A DNA stretch of 64,000 bases from Streptomyces sp. 3214.6 (GCF_900129855.1 NZ_LT670819.1:2232001-2296000), one strand, 5' to 3'; counted from the stretch's first letter, positions 46,061 through 55,648 are shown. Notes: generated from the sequence alone by a model not told the origin. A program made the numbers and translations.

Positions 46061-47743
46061 ATGTCCGGATCCGAGAGCCACAGGCCGGTCCGACGCCGCA
46101 CCTTCGTCCTCGGCACCGCGGCCGCCGCCGGCTCGGCCGCCCTCACCGGCCCGCTCGCCCTCCCGGCCGCCGCGGCGGCCTTCGGCTACACCGACGACGG
46201 CTCGAACTACGTCGTCGACACCGGCGCCAACCTGGTCTTCAAGGTCAGCAAGACGACCGGCGACCTGACCTCCCTGGTCTACCGGGGCACCGAGTACCAG
46301 GGCTACGGCGGCATGAACTCGCACATTGAGTCGGGGCTCGGCAGCTCCACCGTGACGATTCGGCAGTCCGGCTCGACGATCCTGATCTCGGTCACCCACG
46401 GCACGCTCAGGCACTACTACGCGGCCCGCAGCGGCGAGAACAACGTCTATCTGTGGACCAACAAGGCCGACACGTCCGTTTCGGCAACCCGCTACATCGT
46501 GCGCGTCAAGGCCGGCCTGTTCCTCAACGACGAGCCCGACTCCTACACGTACACGACCAGGACCATCGAGGCCTCCGACGTCTTCGCGAAGTCCGACGGT
46601 CAGACCCGCTCCAAGCACTACTCCAGGCTGCGCGTCATGGACTACAGCCACATCGGCTGGACGACGGGCAGCAGGGGCCTGTGGATCGTGCGCAGCAACC
46701 ACGAGAAGGCCTCCGGCGGCCCCTTCTACCGCTCTCTCCTTCGCCACCAGAGCGCCGACGGCGGCGGCCTCTACGAGATCCTCTACTACGGCCAGAACCA
46801 GACGGAGGAACAGCGCTTCGGCCTCCAGGGCCCGTACGTCATCGCCTTCACGGACGGCGGCGCCCCCTCCTCGTCGCTGTTCCCGGGCACCCTGACCACG
46901 CCCTGGGCCGACTCGCTCGGCATCGCCGGATACGTCGGGGCGAGCGGCCGGGGCCGGGTCGCCGGGGTGGGCATCACCGGGCGCGACACGGCGTACCCGT
47001 ACACGGTCGGACTCGCCAACTCGGCTGCCCAGTACTGGGGTCCGGCGCGCTCCTCCGACGGCTACTTCTCGATCACGGGTGTGCTGCCGGGGACGTACAC
47101 GCTGACCGTTCACAAGGCCGAGCTCGCCGTGTACAGCACCCAGGTGACGGTGTCCGCGGGCGGGACGACCACCCTCAACTCGATCGCGATCCCGTCCTCG
47201 AACGACCCGAGCAACGCGAGCGCGATCTGGCGGATCAACGACTGGACCGGTACGCCGAGCGGCTTCAAGAACGCCGACCTCATGACGTACGCGCATCCGT
47301 CGGACGTACGGGCCGGCGCCTGGACCGGCAACGTGGTGATCGGCAGCGGCAGCGAGACCTCGGCGTTCCCCTGCTATCTCTGGAAGGACGTCAACAGCGG
47401 TCTGCTCGTCTACTTCAAACTGACCCCCGCCCAGGCCGCCGCCGCGCACACCCTGCGCATCGGCGTGACGACGGCCTACGCCAACGGCCGGCCGCAGGTC
47501 GTCGTGAACGACACCTGGACCTCGGCCATCCCCTCCCCGCCCACCCAGCCGAGCACCCGGTCCCTGACCAACGGGTCCTACCGGGGCAACAACCACACAT
47601 TCACCTACAGCATCCCGGCGAGTGCGTGGCTCACGGACACCGGCCAGTACAACGTACTGAAGATCAACGTGGTGAGCGGTTCGGGGACGACCTCCTACCT
47701 CAGTGCGGGCACCTCGATCGACGCGATCGACCTGCTTGCCTGA
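46061..47743 (+). CDS. Secreted rhamnogalacturonan lyase, PL4 family
   Basis: The 560-residue protein has a twin-arginine signal (RRRTFVLGTAAAAGSAALTG). The N-terminal catalytic beta-sandwich has TGDLTSLVYRGTEYQGYG, VYLWTNKADTSVSATRYIVR and RSKHYSRLRVMDYSHIGWTT. A fibronectin-like middle domain (GYFSITGVLPGTYTLTVHKA) and a C-terminal carbohydrate-binding jelly roll (IWRINDWTGTPSGFKNADLM, YNVLKINVVSG) complete the RGL4 layout. It cleaves alpha-1,4 bonds between rhamnose and galacturonate by beta-elimination outside the cell. GAAGGAGG precedes ATG 46061. Confidence 0.92.
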   Translation: MSGSESHRPVRRRTFVLGTAAAAGSAALTGPLALPAAAAAFGYTDDGSNYVVDTGANLVFKVSKTTGDLTSLVYRGTEYQGYGGMNSHIESGLGSSTVTIRQSGSTILISVTHGTLRHYYAARSGENNVYLWTNKADTSVSATRYIVRVKAGLFLNDEPDSYTYTTRTIEASDVFAKSDGQTRSKHYSRLRVMDYSHIGWTTGSRGLWIVRSNHEKASGGPFYRSLLRHQSADGGGLYEILYYGQNQTEEQRFGLQGPYVIAFTDGGAPSSSLFPGTLTTPWADSLGIAGYVGASGRGRVAGVGITGRDTAYPYTVGLANSAAQYWGPARSSDGYFSITGVLPGTYTLTVHKAELAVYSTQVTVSAGGTTTLNSIAIPSSNDPSNASAIWRINDWTGTPSGFKNADLMTYAHPSDVRAGAWTGNVVIGSGSETSAFPCYLWKDVNSGLLVYFKLTPAQAAAAHTLRIGVTTAYANGRPQVVVNDTWTSAIPSPPTQPSTRSLTNGSYRGNNHTFTYSIPASAWLTDTGQYNVLKINVVSGSGTTSYLSAGTSIDAIDLLA

Positions 47744-47750
47744 CCTGACG

Positions 47751-49163
47751 TCAGGTTCCACGCGTCCACTGCTGGTTGGTCCCACCGTTGCACGTGTAGG
47801 TGATGACGGCGGCCGAGTTGGCGGTGGACGCGCCGTTCACGTCCAGGCACTTGCCGCTCGCCCGGGAGGTGACGTTGACGTAGCTGCCCGAGGTCGTCAG
47901 CGACCACTGCTGGCCGGCGGCCGTCGCGTTGCAGTTCTCCTGGCTGACCGTGCTCGCGTTCTCCTGCACGCACAGGGAACTGTTTCTGACGACCAACTGG
48001 TAGTAACCGCTTCCGACGGACTTGAACCAGTATTTCTGGTTGTTGCCGCCGTTGCAGTCGTACTGCTTGATCTGGGCCCCGGCCCAGAGGGACTGGCTCG
48101 TGACATCCGCGCACTTGCCGCTGTGCCGGGCGATCAGCGTGTTGTACGTGGCGCTCGTGCCGGTAACCGTTCCCGCGGCCGTGTCGACGGTGACCTCGGG
48201 GGACCAGGACATCGACAGCGAGGTGGATGTGGGGAAGGTCAGCGGCAGCCAGACGTAACGGGAGTCATTGACGGTCCCGCCGAAGGAGTTGCCCCAGCGA
48301 TCGCCCAGGTAGAGGTAGGAGGTGCCCGACGTGCCCTGGACGGGAAGGACGTACGCGGTCTGCGAGCCGTACGCCGTGGAGTCGCCGACGTTCGTCATCG
48401 CCGTCCAGGGCCCGGCGAGGGAGGTCGCCGTGGCGTACTGCTGCTGGTTGGGGTTCCAGCCCGTCGCGGCCGAGGTGAGCATGAAGTAGACGCCGCCCCG
48501 CTTGAACAGCGCCGGGGCCTCGCGGTGGCCGTCGTGCCAGGGGTCGGCGACGAGGCTCGCGATGCCGGTGTAGTCGGCCGTGAGCCGGTAGATCTGCAGG
48601 TCGTAGTTCTCACGGGCGGCCGAGACCATGTAGCCGGCGCCGTCGCTGTCCACGAAGACCGTGATGTCCCGGGACATGTACTGGCCGAGCGGGCGGAAAC
48701 TGCCCTGCCAGGTGTAGTTTCCGTCGACGGTGTCCGACACGGCCACGGCGGCCCGCGCCTCGCTGTAGTCGGTGCCGTTCTCCTTGTGCATCCACATGAC
48801 GAACTTGCCGGTGGACGCGTTGTACATGACCTTCGGACGTTCGATGTTGGCGGTGGCCAGCTCGGAATCGCTCGACTGGGTCAGGACGTGGTTACGGAAC
48901 TCCCAGTTCTTCAGGTCGGTGGAGCGGTAGGCGTCCACGTACCGAAACGTGTTGTCGGCGTTGCGGTCCTCGCCGAACCAGTAGTAGTAGGAGCCGACCT
49001 TGAGGACCCCGCCGCCGTGGGCGTGCACGGGAGCGCCCGAAGTGTCGGTGAACTGTGTGCCGTTGGCGATCGTCTGCGGCGCCGCCTGAGCCGTTCCCGC
49101 GGTGGCGAAGGCTCCGATCAGCGCCAGACAGAGGGCGAGCAGGGTCGCGTACGCACGTCTCAT
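47751..49163 (-). CDS. Secreted GH43 galactan-type hydrolase with ricin-B (CBM13) domain
   Basis: The 470-residue protein has a signal peptide (to about 28, ...GTAQAAPQ). The five-bladed propeller of GH43 has VHAHGGGVLKVGSYYYWFGE, NIERPKVMYNASTGKFVMWM and HREAPALFKRGGVYFMLTSA. The pattern resembles exo-beta-1,3-galactanases. The ricin-type trefoil at about 345-470 has three repeats ending in QxW-like motifs (YWFKSVGSGYYQL, QQWSLTTSGSYVN, QQWTRGT). It probably trims galactan side chains of rhamnogalacturonan or arabinogalactan. GAAGGAG precedes ATG 49163, and a GAAAGCCCTTTC palindrome lies 125 bp upstream. Confidence 0.92.
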   Translation of the reverse strand: MRRAYATLLALCLALIGAFATAGTAQAAPQTIANGTQFTDTSGAPVHAHGGGVLKVGSYYYWFGEDRNADNTFRYVDAYRSTDLKNWEFRNHVLTQSSDSELATANIERPKVMYNASTGKFVMWMHKENGTDYSEARAAVAVSDTVDGNYTWQGSFRPLGQYMSRDITVFVDSDGAGYMVSAARENYDLQIYRLTADYTGIASLVADPWHDGHREAPALFKRGGVYFMLTSAATGWNPNQQQYATATSLAGPWTAMTNVGDSTAYGSQTAYVLPVQGTSGTSYLYLGDRWGNSFGGTVNDSRYVWLPLTFPTSTSLSMSWSPEVTVDTAAGTVTGTSATYNTLIARHSGKCADVTSQSLWAGAQIKQYDCNGGNNQKYWFKSVGSGYYQLVVRNSSLCVQENASTVSQENCNATAAGQQWSLTTSGSYVNVTSRASGKCLDVNGASTANSAAVITYTCNGGTNQQWTRGT

Positions 49164-49287
49164 CGGGGCTCCTTCATAGGCCTCTCGAAAGAGGGGCGTT
49201 CGGAACTGCGAACGGCATGTGGAATGGCGAACGCCGAAAAGGTAAGGGTGTGTTACGAGCAGGTCAACGGGTCGGACGAGACTTGAT

Positions 49288-49301
49288 GGAAAGCCCTTTC
49301 C
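49288..49301. promoter_or_regulatory. Palindrome GGAAAGCCCTTTCC
   Basis: Perfect 6-bp arms around CC, sharing twelve bases with the site at 45980-45995. It lies between the divergent GH43 gene (start 49163) and the beta-strand repeat gene (start 49407) and could control both. Confidence 0.6.
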
Positions 49302-49406
49302 GGAGGTTTCCGGGCAGGACATCGGTTTTCCGGCCCGGCGGCCCGAGCCATCCTTCGAGGCGAGCAAGTTTCTGTTATCGCTCTCGCTCCACCGCGTCTC
49401 CGATCC

Positions 49407-51515
49407 GTGCACAGCCCTCTCCACACCTCAAGCGCGATCGCCGGCGCCCTCGCGGCCGTCGCGGCCCTCCTGGCCGCCGCTCCCCCGGCCGTGGCCGCCG
49501 GCGCCCGTGACGTCACCGCCGACGTCCTGGCGAACCGGGACGTGACGCTCACCGGCGACACAGTGGTCACGGTGCCCTCGGGGACGACCACGTACGACGG
49601 CGTTTTCCGCGGCCAGGGAAGCCTCACGGTGCGCGGTGGCGGCACGCTCGTGCTGAGCAAGGACAGCGACTTCACGCTGCCCGAGGCACGCCGTCGACAG
49701 GTGGTGCGCACACAGGGTGGAAACCACCCGTTCACGACCGTCAGCAACCCCGACCCGCCCGCGATCACGGTGGAGCGCGGAACGACCCTGCAGTACGGCA
49801 CCGGTGGGGGCACGGGTCTGATCGGGCACTTCCCCTACGACACCCCCGGGTACCGGCTCAACCAGCTCAACGTCCGCGTCGACGGCACGCTCCGGCTGTC
49901 GCTGACCCGCACCTTCAACATCGGCACCATCAGCGGATCGGGCCTGGTCACCCAGCCCCGCAACATGTGGGGCACCCTCGATCTCGCGGGCACGCACCCC
50001 TTCTCCGGGGTCATCGACAACGGCACCGGGATGGCCGTCGGGCGCCCCGAGTATCCGGTTTCGCTGCCCGATGCCCGGGCGATCCTCAACCAGGGTTCCT
50101 GGATCATCGACACCCCGCTGTACCAGACGATCACGCTGCGGCAGAACTTCTACCAGCGGGAGTACGGAAGTGACGTCAACGTGCACACCCGGCCGGGCAG
50201 CAAGGTCGTCCTCACGGGGCAGTACAGCTACAGCGACCAGGGCGGCGATACCAACCCCTCGCTCAGCGACCCGGGCATCAACTGGCGGCCGATAGCGCAC
50301 CAGTTGAACAAGCGCGGCACCAACGTCGAGGGCGCGAACGTGCAGTGGGGCGACGGCACCACGCACACGATCTTCATGCCGGGAACGAAGGACACCGTCT
50401 ACATCAATCTGCACGAGGCGAGCGGACGGCGCTCCCTGCTGACGTTCGACTACAACGGCCCGGTCACCCTGGGCGCACCGATCGGCGGCGGCAGGTACCA
50501 CGACACCCTTGCCGCACCCGGCGCCGGGGACCTCGTCATCGCCGGGACCAAGGGAAACGACGTCACCTTCGCGGCCGCGCAGTACTACGACGGTTCGACC
50601 ACCGTGGAGAAGGGGGCGGTCCTGCGACTGGGATCGCCGCAGGGCGACGGCTCCCTGCTCACCGGCACCGACCGGCGGCGGATCGTGAACGACGGCACGC
50701 TCGTCGTGCGCAACACGAAGACCGCGATCTCCCTGTCCCGGCTCGGTGGCAGCGGATCGCTCGTGCAGTCAGGTACGGCGACGACGACGCTCACGGGCCC
50801 CTCCGTGACGTACACCGGGACGACGACGGTCAAGCAGGGCACCCTCGCGCTCAAGGGCGGGGCGACCCTCGTCAACAGCAGGGCGATCCGGCTGACGGCC
50901 GCGGGAGCACGGCTGGACACCGGCGGCTCGGCTCTGCGCGTGACGAGCACGCTCAGCGGCACGGGCATCGTGACGGGCGCCGTGGCGAACGAGGGCGTGG
51001 TCACGAGCGGGCTGACAGTGACCGGCGCCTACACGCAGCGCGACAAGGGCCAACTGGTGCTGGGAGGAACCCCCTTGAAGGTGGCGGGCAAGGTCTCGCT
51101 GGGTGGCGGCCTCGACCTGTCCGCCGCGACCGGCACGACGCCCCGCCGGGAGATCACCGTCCTGAGCAACACCGGTAGGGCCGCCACCTCCGGCACCTTC
51201 GAGGGGCTGCGGGAAGGAGCCGACGTGAAACTCGGCGACACCGTTTACCGGATCAGTTACAAGGGCGGCGACGGCAATGACGTCGTCCTCGCTGCCACGG
51301 CCGCGAGCCCCTCGGCGAGCGCGCGCGGACGGGCGTCGTCGGGCGCCGTGACGGCCGGGCCGCGCAGCGCGAGCGCGGCCGACAGCGGCGCGTTCGGCTG
51401 GTGGCCGTATGTCCTGGCGGCCGGGCTGCTCGGCGCCCTCCTCATCCCGGCGAGCAAGCGCACGCGGGGCGGCGGTCGACGTCGGGGCGGACGGCACTCG
51501 GCGCAGGGACGATGA
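49407..51515 (+). CDS. Cell-surface protein with autotransporter-type beta-strand repeats
   Basis: The 702-residue protein starts at GTG 49407 and has a signal peptide (AIAGALAAVAALLAAAPPAV). A long series of beta-helix turns follows. Several have the autotransporter-associated strand pattern: YDGSTTVEKGAVLRLGSPQG, TYTGTTTVKQGTLALKGGAT and RLGGSGSLVQSGTATTTLTG. The C-terminus has a membrane segment WWPYVLAAGLLGALLIPASK followed by Arg-rich residues, so the protein stays anchored. No catalytic motif is recognised; the right-handed helix could bind or cleave pectin. It is divergent from the GH43 gene and shares a palindrome with it. The ribosome site is poor. Confidence 0.82.
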   Translation: MHSPLHTSSAIAGALAAVAALLAAAPPAVAAGARDVTADVLANRDVTLTGDTVVTVPSGTTTYDGVFRGQGSLTVRGGGTLVLSKDSDFTLPEARRRQVVRTQGGNHPFTTVSNPDPPAITVERGTTLQYGTGGGTGLIGHFPYDTPGYRLNQLNVRVDGTLRLSLTRTFNIGTISGSGLVTQPRNMWGTLDLAGTHPFSGVIDNGTGMAVGRPEYPVSLPDARAILNQGSWIIDTPLYQTITLRQNFYQREYGSDVNVHTRPGSKVVLTGQYSYSDQGGDTNPSLSDPGINWRPIAHQLNKRGTNVEGANVQWGDGTTHTIFMPGTKDTVYINLHEASGRRSLLTFDYNGPVTLGAPIGGGRYHDTLAAPGAGDLVIAGTKGNDVTFAAAQYYDGSTTVEKGAVLRLGSPQGDGSLLTGTDRRRIVNDGTLVVRNTKTAISLSRLGGSGSLVQSGTATTTLTGPSVTYTGTTTVKQGTLALKGGATLVNSRAIRLTAAGARLDTGGSALRVTSTLSGTGIVTGAVANEGVVTSGLTVTGAYTQRDKGQLVLGGTPLKVAGKVSLGGGLDLSAATGTTPRREITVLSNTGRAATSGTFEGLREGADVKLGDTVYRISYKGGDGNDVVLAATAASPSASARGRASSGAVTAGPRSASAADSGAFGWWPYVLAAGLLGALLIPASKRTRGGGRRRGGRHSAQGR

Positions 51516-51616
51516 GCCCTCGCGTGACCTCGTCGAGGGCATCCCGCATTGTGGGCAAGCTGTTCATGTATTGGACGGACCGAGCTGTCCGGCGTCCCTT
51601 CGACTAGCGTCGTGAC

Positions 51617-52558
51617 ATGACCAGCGACACCCCTTCCCCTCGCGCGCAGACGTCCCTCACCGCGGCTCTCGCCGCCGGAACCGTCGTCCTGGACGGCGGT
51701 ATGTCCAATCAGCTGGAGTCCGCCGGGCACGACCTGAGCGACGAGCTGTGGTCGGCGCGGCTGCTCGCCGAGCGGCCCGAGGCGATCACTCAGGCGCATC
51801 TCGCGTACTTCGAGGCGGGCGCGAACGTGGCGATCACCTCCAGTTACCAGGCCACGTTCGAGGGTTTCGCGAAGCGTGGCATCGACCACGAGGAGGCCGC
51901 CCGGCTGCTCGCGCAGAGCGTGGACCTGGCCCGGGAAGCGGCCCGGCAGGCGCGGAGCAACGGGGTGGCCCACCCACTGTGGGTGGCCGCGTCGGTCGGC
52001 CCGTACGGGGCGATGCTCGCCGACGGCTCCGAGTACCGGGGGCGCTACGGGCTGAGCGTCGCGGAGCTGGAGCGTTTCCATCGTCCTCGACTCGAAGTGC
52101 TGGCCGCCGCGGAGCCCGACGTGTTGGCGCTGGAAACGGTCCCCGACGCCGACGAGGCCGAGGCGCTGCTGCGCGCCGTGCGCGGTCTCGGCGTGCCGGC
52201 CTGGCTGTCGTACTCGATCGCCGACGACCGTACCCGCGCCGGGCAGCCGCTGGAGGAGGCGTTCGCCCTGGCTGCCGACGTGGACGAGGTGATCGCGGTC
52301 GGTGTGAACTGCTGTGCCCCTGAGGACGTCGAGGCCGCCGTGGCGACCGCGGCGCGGGTGACGGGCAAGCCGGTGGTCGTCTACCCGAACAGCGGCGAGG
52401 CCTGGGACGCCGAGGCCCGCGCCTGGAACGGCCGCTCCACGTTCACCCCCGAGCAGGTCCTGGGCTGGCGGGAGTCGGGGGCACGGCTCATCGGCGGCTG
52501 CTGCCGGGTCGGCCCGGAGGCGGTCGCCTCGATCGCCCGCACGCTGACCTCGGTATAG
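51617..52558 (+). CDS. mmuM: Homocysteine S-methyltransferase
   Basis: The 313-residue TIM-barrel enzyme has zinc ligands Cys232 (VGVNCCAPED) and Cys295-Cys296 (RLIGGCCRVGPEA). The N-terminal VVLDGGMSNQLESAG and ANVAITSSYQATFEGF are typical of MmuM. It transfers methyl from S-methylmethionine (or AdoMet) to homocysteine to give methionine. The ATG follows TAGCGT by 6 bases without a ribosome site, which suggests a leaderless mRNA. It is convergent with a carboxylesterase gene. Confidence 0.94.
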   Translation: MTSDTPSPRAQTSLTAALAAGTVVLDGGMSNQLESAGHDLSDELWSARLLAERPEAITQAHLAYFEAGANVAITSSYQATFEGFAKRGIDHEEAARLLAQSVDLAREAARQARSNGVAHPLWVAASVGPYGAMLADGSEYRGRYGLSVAELERFHRPRLEVLAAAEPDVLALETVPDADEAEALLRAVRGLGVPAWLSYSIADDRTRAGQPLEEAFALAADVDEVIAVGVNCCAPEDVEAAVATAARVTGKPVVVYPNSGEAWDAEARAWNGRSTFTPEQVLGWRESGARLIGGCCRVGPEAVASIARTLTSV

Positions 52559-52594
52559 AAGGGCCGGCGCGGAGACCACCCGAGGCCTCTTCTC

Positions 52595-54223
52595 TCAGCG
52601 GCCCCGCACTCCCCCTGCGCGGCGCAGCCTGCGCACTGCAGACCTGAGCTCCGAGCCGCGCAGGGGCCTGCTGAGCAGCGGGTCCGGCGCTGCCGTGCCG
52701 TCGGCGGATTCTCCCGGTGCGGCGGTCGCGCCCGCCGTCCACAGGGCCAGCTCACGGTCGCGCGGACCGTATGCGGTGTACGCCATGCCGTGCGCCATGT
52801 CGTCGCCTGTGTACGGTCCGCCGTCGACCTCGCCAAAGATCCGCACGGGGTGGGCCGCGTCCCAGGCCTCCCAGCCGGGGTCGCCCGTCGCCGCGAACCG
52901 TGTCCATGCCCCGTGCATCGCGTCGGCGAGCTCCTGCGGCGCGTCGTCCCCCGCGAGCTTCGCGGACTCGGACGTATGTCCGGTGTCGAAGACGAACCCG
53001 AGTTCGAGCGCGTGGCAGGCGCCGAGGGCGGGCCTGAGCGACGGCCAGGCGAACTCGTACACGTACGACGAGCCGGGGCGGGCGTCGGCGAGCCGTTGCA
53101 GGGGCAGGCGCAGCAGGTTGTCGGTGACCATCTGGCCCACGATCTCGGCGATGCCGGCCTCGGGGTGCAGGGCCCGGTAGCCGCGCGGCACCTCGTGGCC
53201 GCAGCGACAGCGGGCCATGGCGCCGGCGAGGGCGACGGGGCCCATTCGGTCGACGCGCTCCAGCAGACCGCCCGGGGCCAGCCACAGTCGGTACTCGTCG
53301 CGGGTCCAGCCGAGAAGGAGATCGATGCCGCAGGCCGCTGCCCCGTCGACGAGGGCCCGCAGGGGGTCGCGTGGGACGAGGTCGCCGTCGACGACGATGC
53401 CGAAGGCGGGCCCGCCCAGGACGGGGCTGCTGAGCCTGCCGACCTCGGCCTGGGTACGCAGCAGCAGGTCCCGGTCGACGGCGGCGAAGGCCTCGGCGGT
53501 GGCGGGGACCTTCAGCCTGGCGGCCATACGGCGCACCATGCGCCGGACCTTGTCCCGTTCGAAGGCCTCCGGCGGTCCGCTCTGCAGAACGGCCCGGTGG
53601 AACAGGCCCTGCGCCTGCGGGGCCGCGATCAGGGCGCCGGCGCTGATCGCTCCGGCGGACTGTCCGGCCAGGGTGACCCGGTCGGGGTCGCCGCCGAAGG
53701 CCCTGATGGAGCGATGGACCCATGCCAGCGCGGCGAGCTGGTCGCGCAGTCCGCGGTTGGCGGGGGCGTCCGGGAACAGTCCGTAGCCCTCGACTCCGAG
53801 CCGGTAGTTGACCGAGACGAGGACGACGCCGTCGCGGGCGAAGGCGTGCCCGTCGTACACGGGCACGGCCGACGAGCCACGGGTCAGGGCGCCGCCGTGC
53901 AGCCACACCATGACCGGGAGCCGGGCGCCCGGTCCCGGCGTCCACACGTTGAGGTTGAGACAGTCGTCACCGGGCAGGTCCGGGTCGGACAGGTACTGCG
54001 CGAAGGCGTCGGAGTACGGCGGTTTCGGCGCCGTGGGCCCGAAGGCGCCCGCGTCGCGCACGCCCTCCCAGGGCTCCGGCGGCGCGGGGGACCGAAAGCG
54101 CCCGGGACCGAACGGCGGGGCGGCGTACGGGATGCCCCTGAAGACCGCGACGCCGTTCTCGTACCTGCCGCGTACGGCCCCGTACGGCGTCCTGACCACG
54201 GGGTTCGCCTGGTCTGCTGTCAT
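52595..54223 (-). CDS. Type-B carboxylesterase
   Basis: The 542-residue alpha/beta hydrolase has the oxyanion loop HGGA (109-112) and the nucleophile Ser189 in GQSAGA (usual GESAGG). Acid and base blocks lie in LLLGWTRDEYRLW and GACHALELGFVFD. No signal peptide, so it should be cytoplasmic. It hydrolyses carboxylic esters of unknown identity. Start ATG 54223 begins the conserved MTADQANPVVRTPYGAVRGR. Confidence 0.92.
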   Translation of the reverse strand: MTADQANPVVRTPYGAVRGRYENGVAVFRGIPYAAPPFGPGRFRSPAPPEPWEGVRDAGAFGPTAPKPPYSDAFAQYLSDPDLPGDDCLNLNVWTPGPGARLPVMVWLHGGALTRGSSAVPVYDGHAFARDGVVLVSVNYRLGVEGYGLFPDAPANRGLRDQLAALAWVHRSIRAFGGDPDRVTLAGQSAGAISAGALIAAPQAQGLFHRAVLQSGPPEAFERDKVRRMVRRMAARLKVPATAEAFAAVDRDLLLRTQAEVGRLSSPVLGGPAFGIVVDGDLVPRDPLRALVDGAAACGIDLLLGWTRDEYRLWLAPGGLLERVDRMGPVALAGAMARCRCGHEVPRGYRALHPEAGIAEIVGQMVTDNLLRLPLQRLADARPGSSYVYEFAWPSLRPALGACHALELGFVFDTGHTSESAKLAGDDAPQELADAMHGAWTRFAATGDPGWEAWDAAHPVRIFGEVDGGPYTGDDMAHGMAYTAYGPRDRELALWTAGATAAPGESADGTAAPDPLLSRPLRGSELRSAVRRLRRAGGVRGR

Positions 54224-54313
54224 GTGCCCACCAGCCCTTCGCGTGCTCGCGCACCGGTAGTACCAGAGCACCACAAGGTCGCGTGGTATTCCGGTGCACG
54301 AGCCTGCGGCAGG

Positions 54314-55129
54314 CTATTTGGCGTACATCAGGGTGCCGAAACCGAGCTGGTCGTAGCCGCCGCTGGTGGACCCGTAGTCCCCGCCGCCGCCCTCGGGGGC
54401 CACCGACCGGGCGGACCTGGCCGCGGGAACCGGAGCCGATCACCGTCTGCGACTGCCGGCTGCAGGTGGGTGGTGCCGGTGCCCCAGGTGTAGGTGGTGT
54501 AGGGGACGTCCTGGCCCAGGTTGTACTTGGCGACGTACTGGGCGGCCTTCATGAAGCGGCGGCTGTCGTAGAGTCGGTGTACAGGTACGGGACCGCGTGC
54601 GCGATGGAGCCGTTGCCTGCGCCGGTCTTGAAGTAGTTCACGGCCTGGTCGTACGTGGCCGCGTTGTCGGTGAGGATCCCGAGGGCCATGAGGCGGCCGC
54701 CCGCAGGTGCCCGCCGAGCGGGCCCGGCGAGCACCGAGGCCATGTTGCACAGGTCCCAGTTCGCCCAGTAGTTGGTGATGCAGGCGCCGTTGTGCTGGGT
54801 GAGGAACTGGTTGTTGAGCGGGTAGAAGACGTTGAGCATCATCTGCTGGAACTTCGCCAGGTCGAACCCGGCGTAGCCGCGCATGAGTTCGGCGGCCTGG
54901 TCGAACGGTGACAGCGACTTGGCCATCAGCAGGCCCACCCGGTCGGCGGTGGCTCCGCTGCGGGAGACCGGCCGGGCGGTGACGGAAGCGGGTAGGTGAC
55001 CAGCTTCGGCGCGGCGTTGTCGTCGTCGGCGTGGGCGGCCGTCGCGGTCAGACCGCCGGACAGCCCGGCGGCGAGCACCGTGGCACCGGCCGCCTGCAGG
55101 GCGGTACGGCGGGACAAGGCCGTGATCAT
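54314..55129 (-). pseudogene. Decayed secreted alginate lyase
   Basis: The start is intact: ATG 55129 with GAAGGAG and the signal MITALSRRTALQAAGATVLA. The reading frame is lost about residue 60. Family blocks then appear in different frames: AAELMRGYAGFDLAKFQQMM, HNGACITNYWANWDLCNMAS, YVAKYNLGQDVPYTTYTWGT and the terminal GGYDQLGFGTLMYAK before the stop at 54314. The blocks are in the right order but span 816 bp rather than about 1.2 kb, so there are several deletions and frameshifts. The intact family (PF05426-type alginate lyase) cleaves uronate polysaccharides. Confidence 0.85.
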
Positions 55130-55148
55130 CGGGTCTCCTTCGTGGATA

Positions 55149-55251
55149 CCCCGGCCTTCAGGCCGGGGTGGGGGTACCTCCCACTTGCGGGGGAGAAAGG
55201 AAGCTCCCGCGTCGCGGGGCACGGAAAGGCGAATCGCCTCCAGGGCGATTC
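55149..55251. repeat. Array of four hairpins upstream of the alginate lyase remnant
   Basis: In order: CCCCGGCC-TTCA-GGCCGGGG (55149-55168); a GGGGGTACCTCCCAC...GGGGGAG unit (55170-55195); CCCGCG-T-CGCGGG (55206-55218); GAATCGCC-TCCAG-GGCGATTC (55231-55251). The first resembles the terminal hairpin of IS200/IS605 elements. The second resembles a short version of the palindrome inside the TnpB-like gene at 63701. It may be the end of a lost insertion element or a structured RNA. Confidence 0.5.
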
Positions 55252-55648
55252 GGCGTCTGCGGCCACCGGCCGACTCCCGCCGCTCACACGGAATCCGCGA
55301 ACACGGGATCGCGACAGACTCGCCGTAGTAACAGGTAGCAACCGGTTACTACGAGCGGATCGCCAGAGCTTGTGCCGGTCTCGATGGCGCGTCAAGAGCC
55401 TGCGCAGACTTTCGAAAACTCTGCGCACGGCTCGACAGCCGCCGCGCAGTCACCGCAGAGCGATCGCGATCAACCAGAAATTCCCGCCTGACCTGCGGTG
55501 ATACGCAAATCGGCATCGAGGTCCGCACCGGGGAGGGACCCTTCGAAGATTTCGCCGACTCGCATCCGCGAACGCCGCCTCCGCGCACCTTCGGCACCGG
55601 TGGTGCCCGCGGCTCCGCCTTCGCGCCTCACTTCCCGCCTTCACACCG

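Noticed and set aside
45981..49301. GAAAGCCCTTTC sites considered as the same operator as AAGCGCTT
   Set aside because: The symmetric centre is CC rather than CG and flanks differ, so they are listed as a separate motif.
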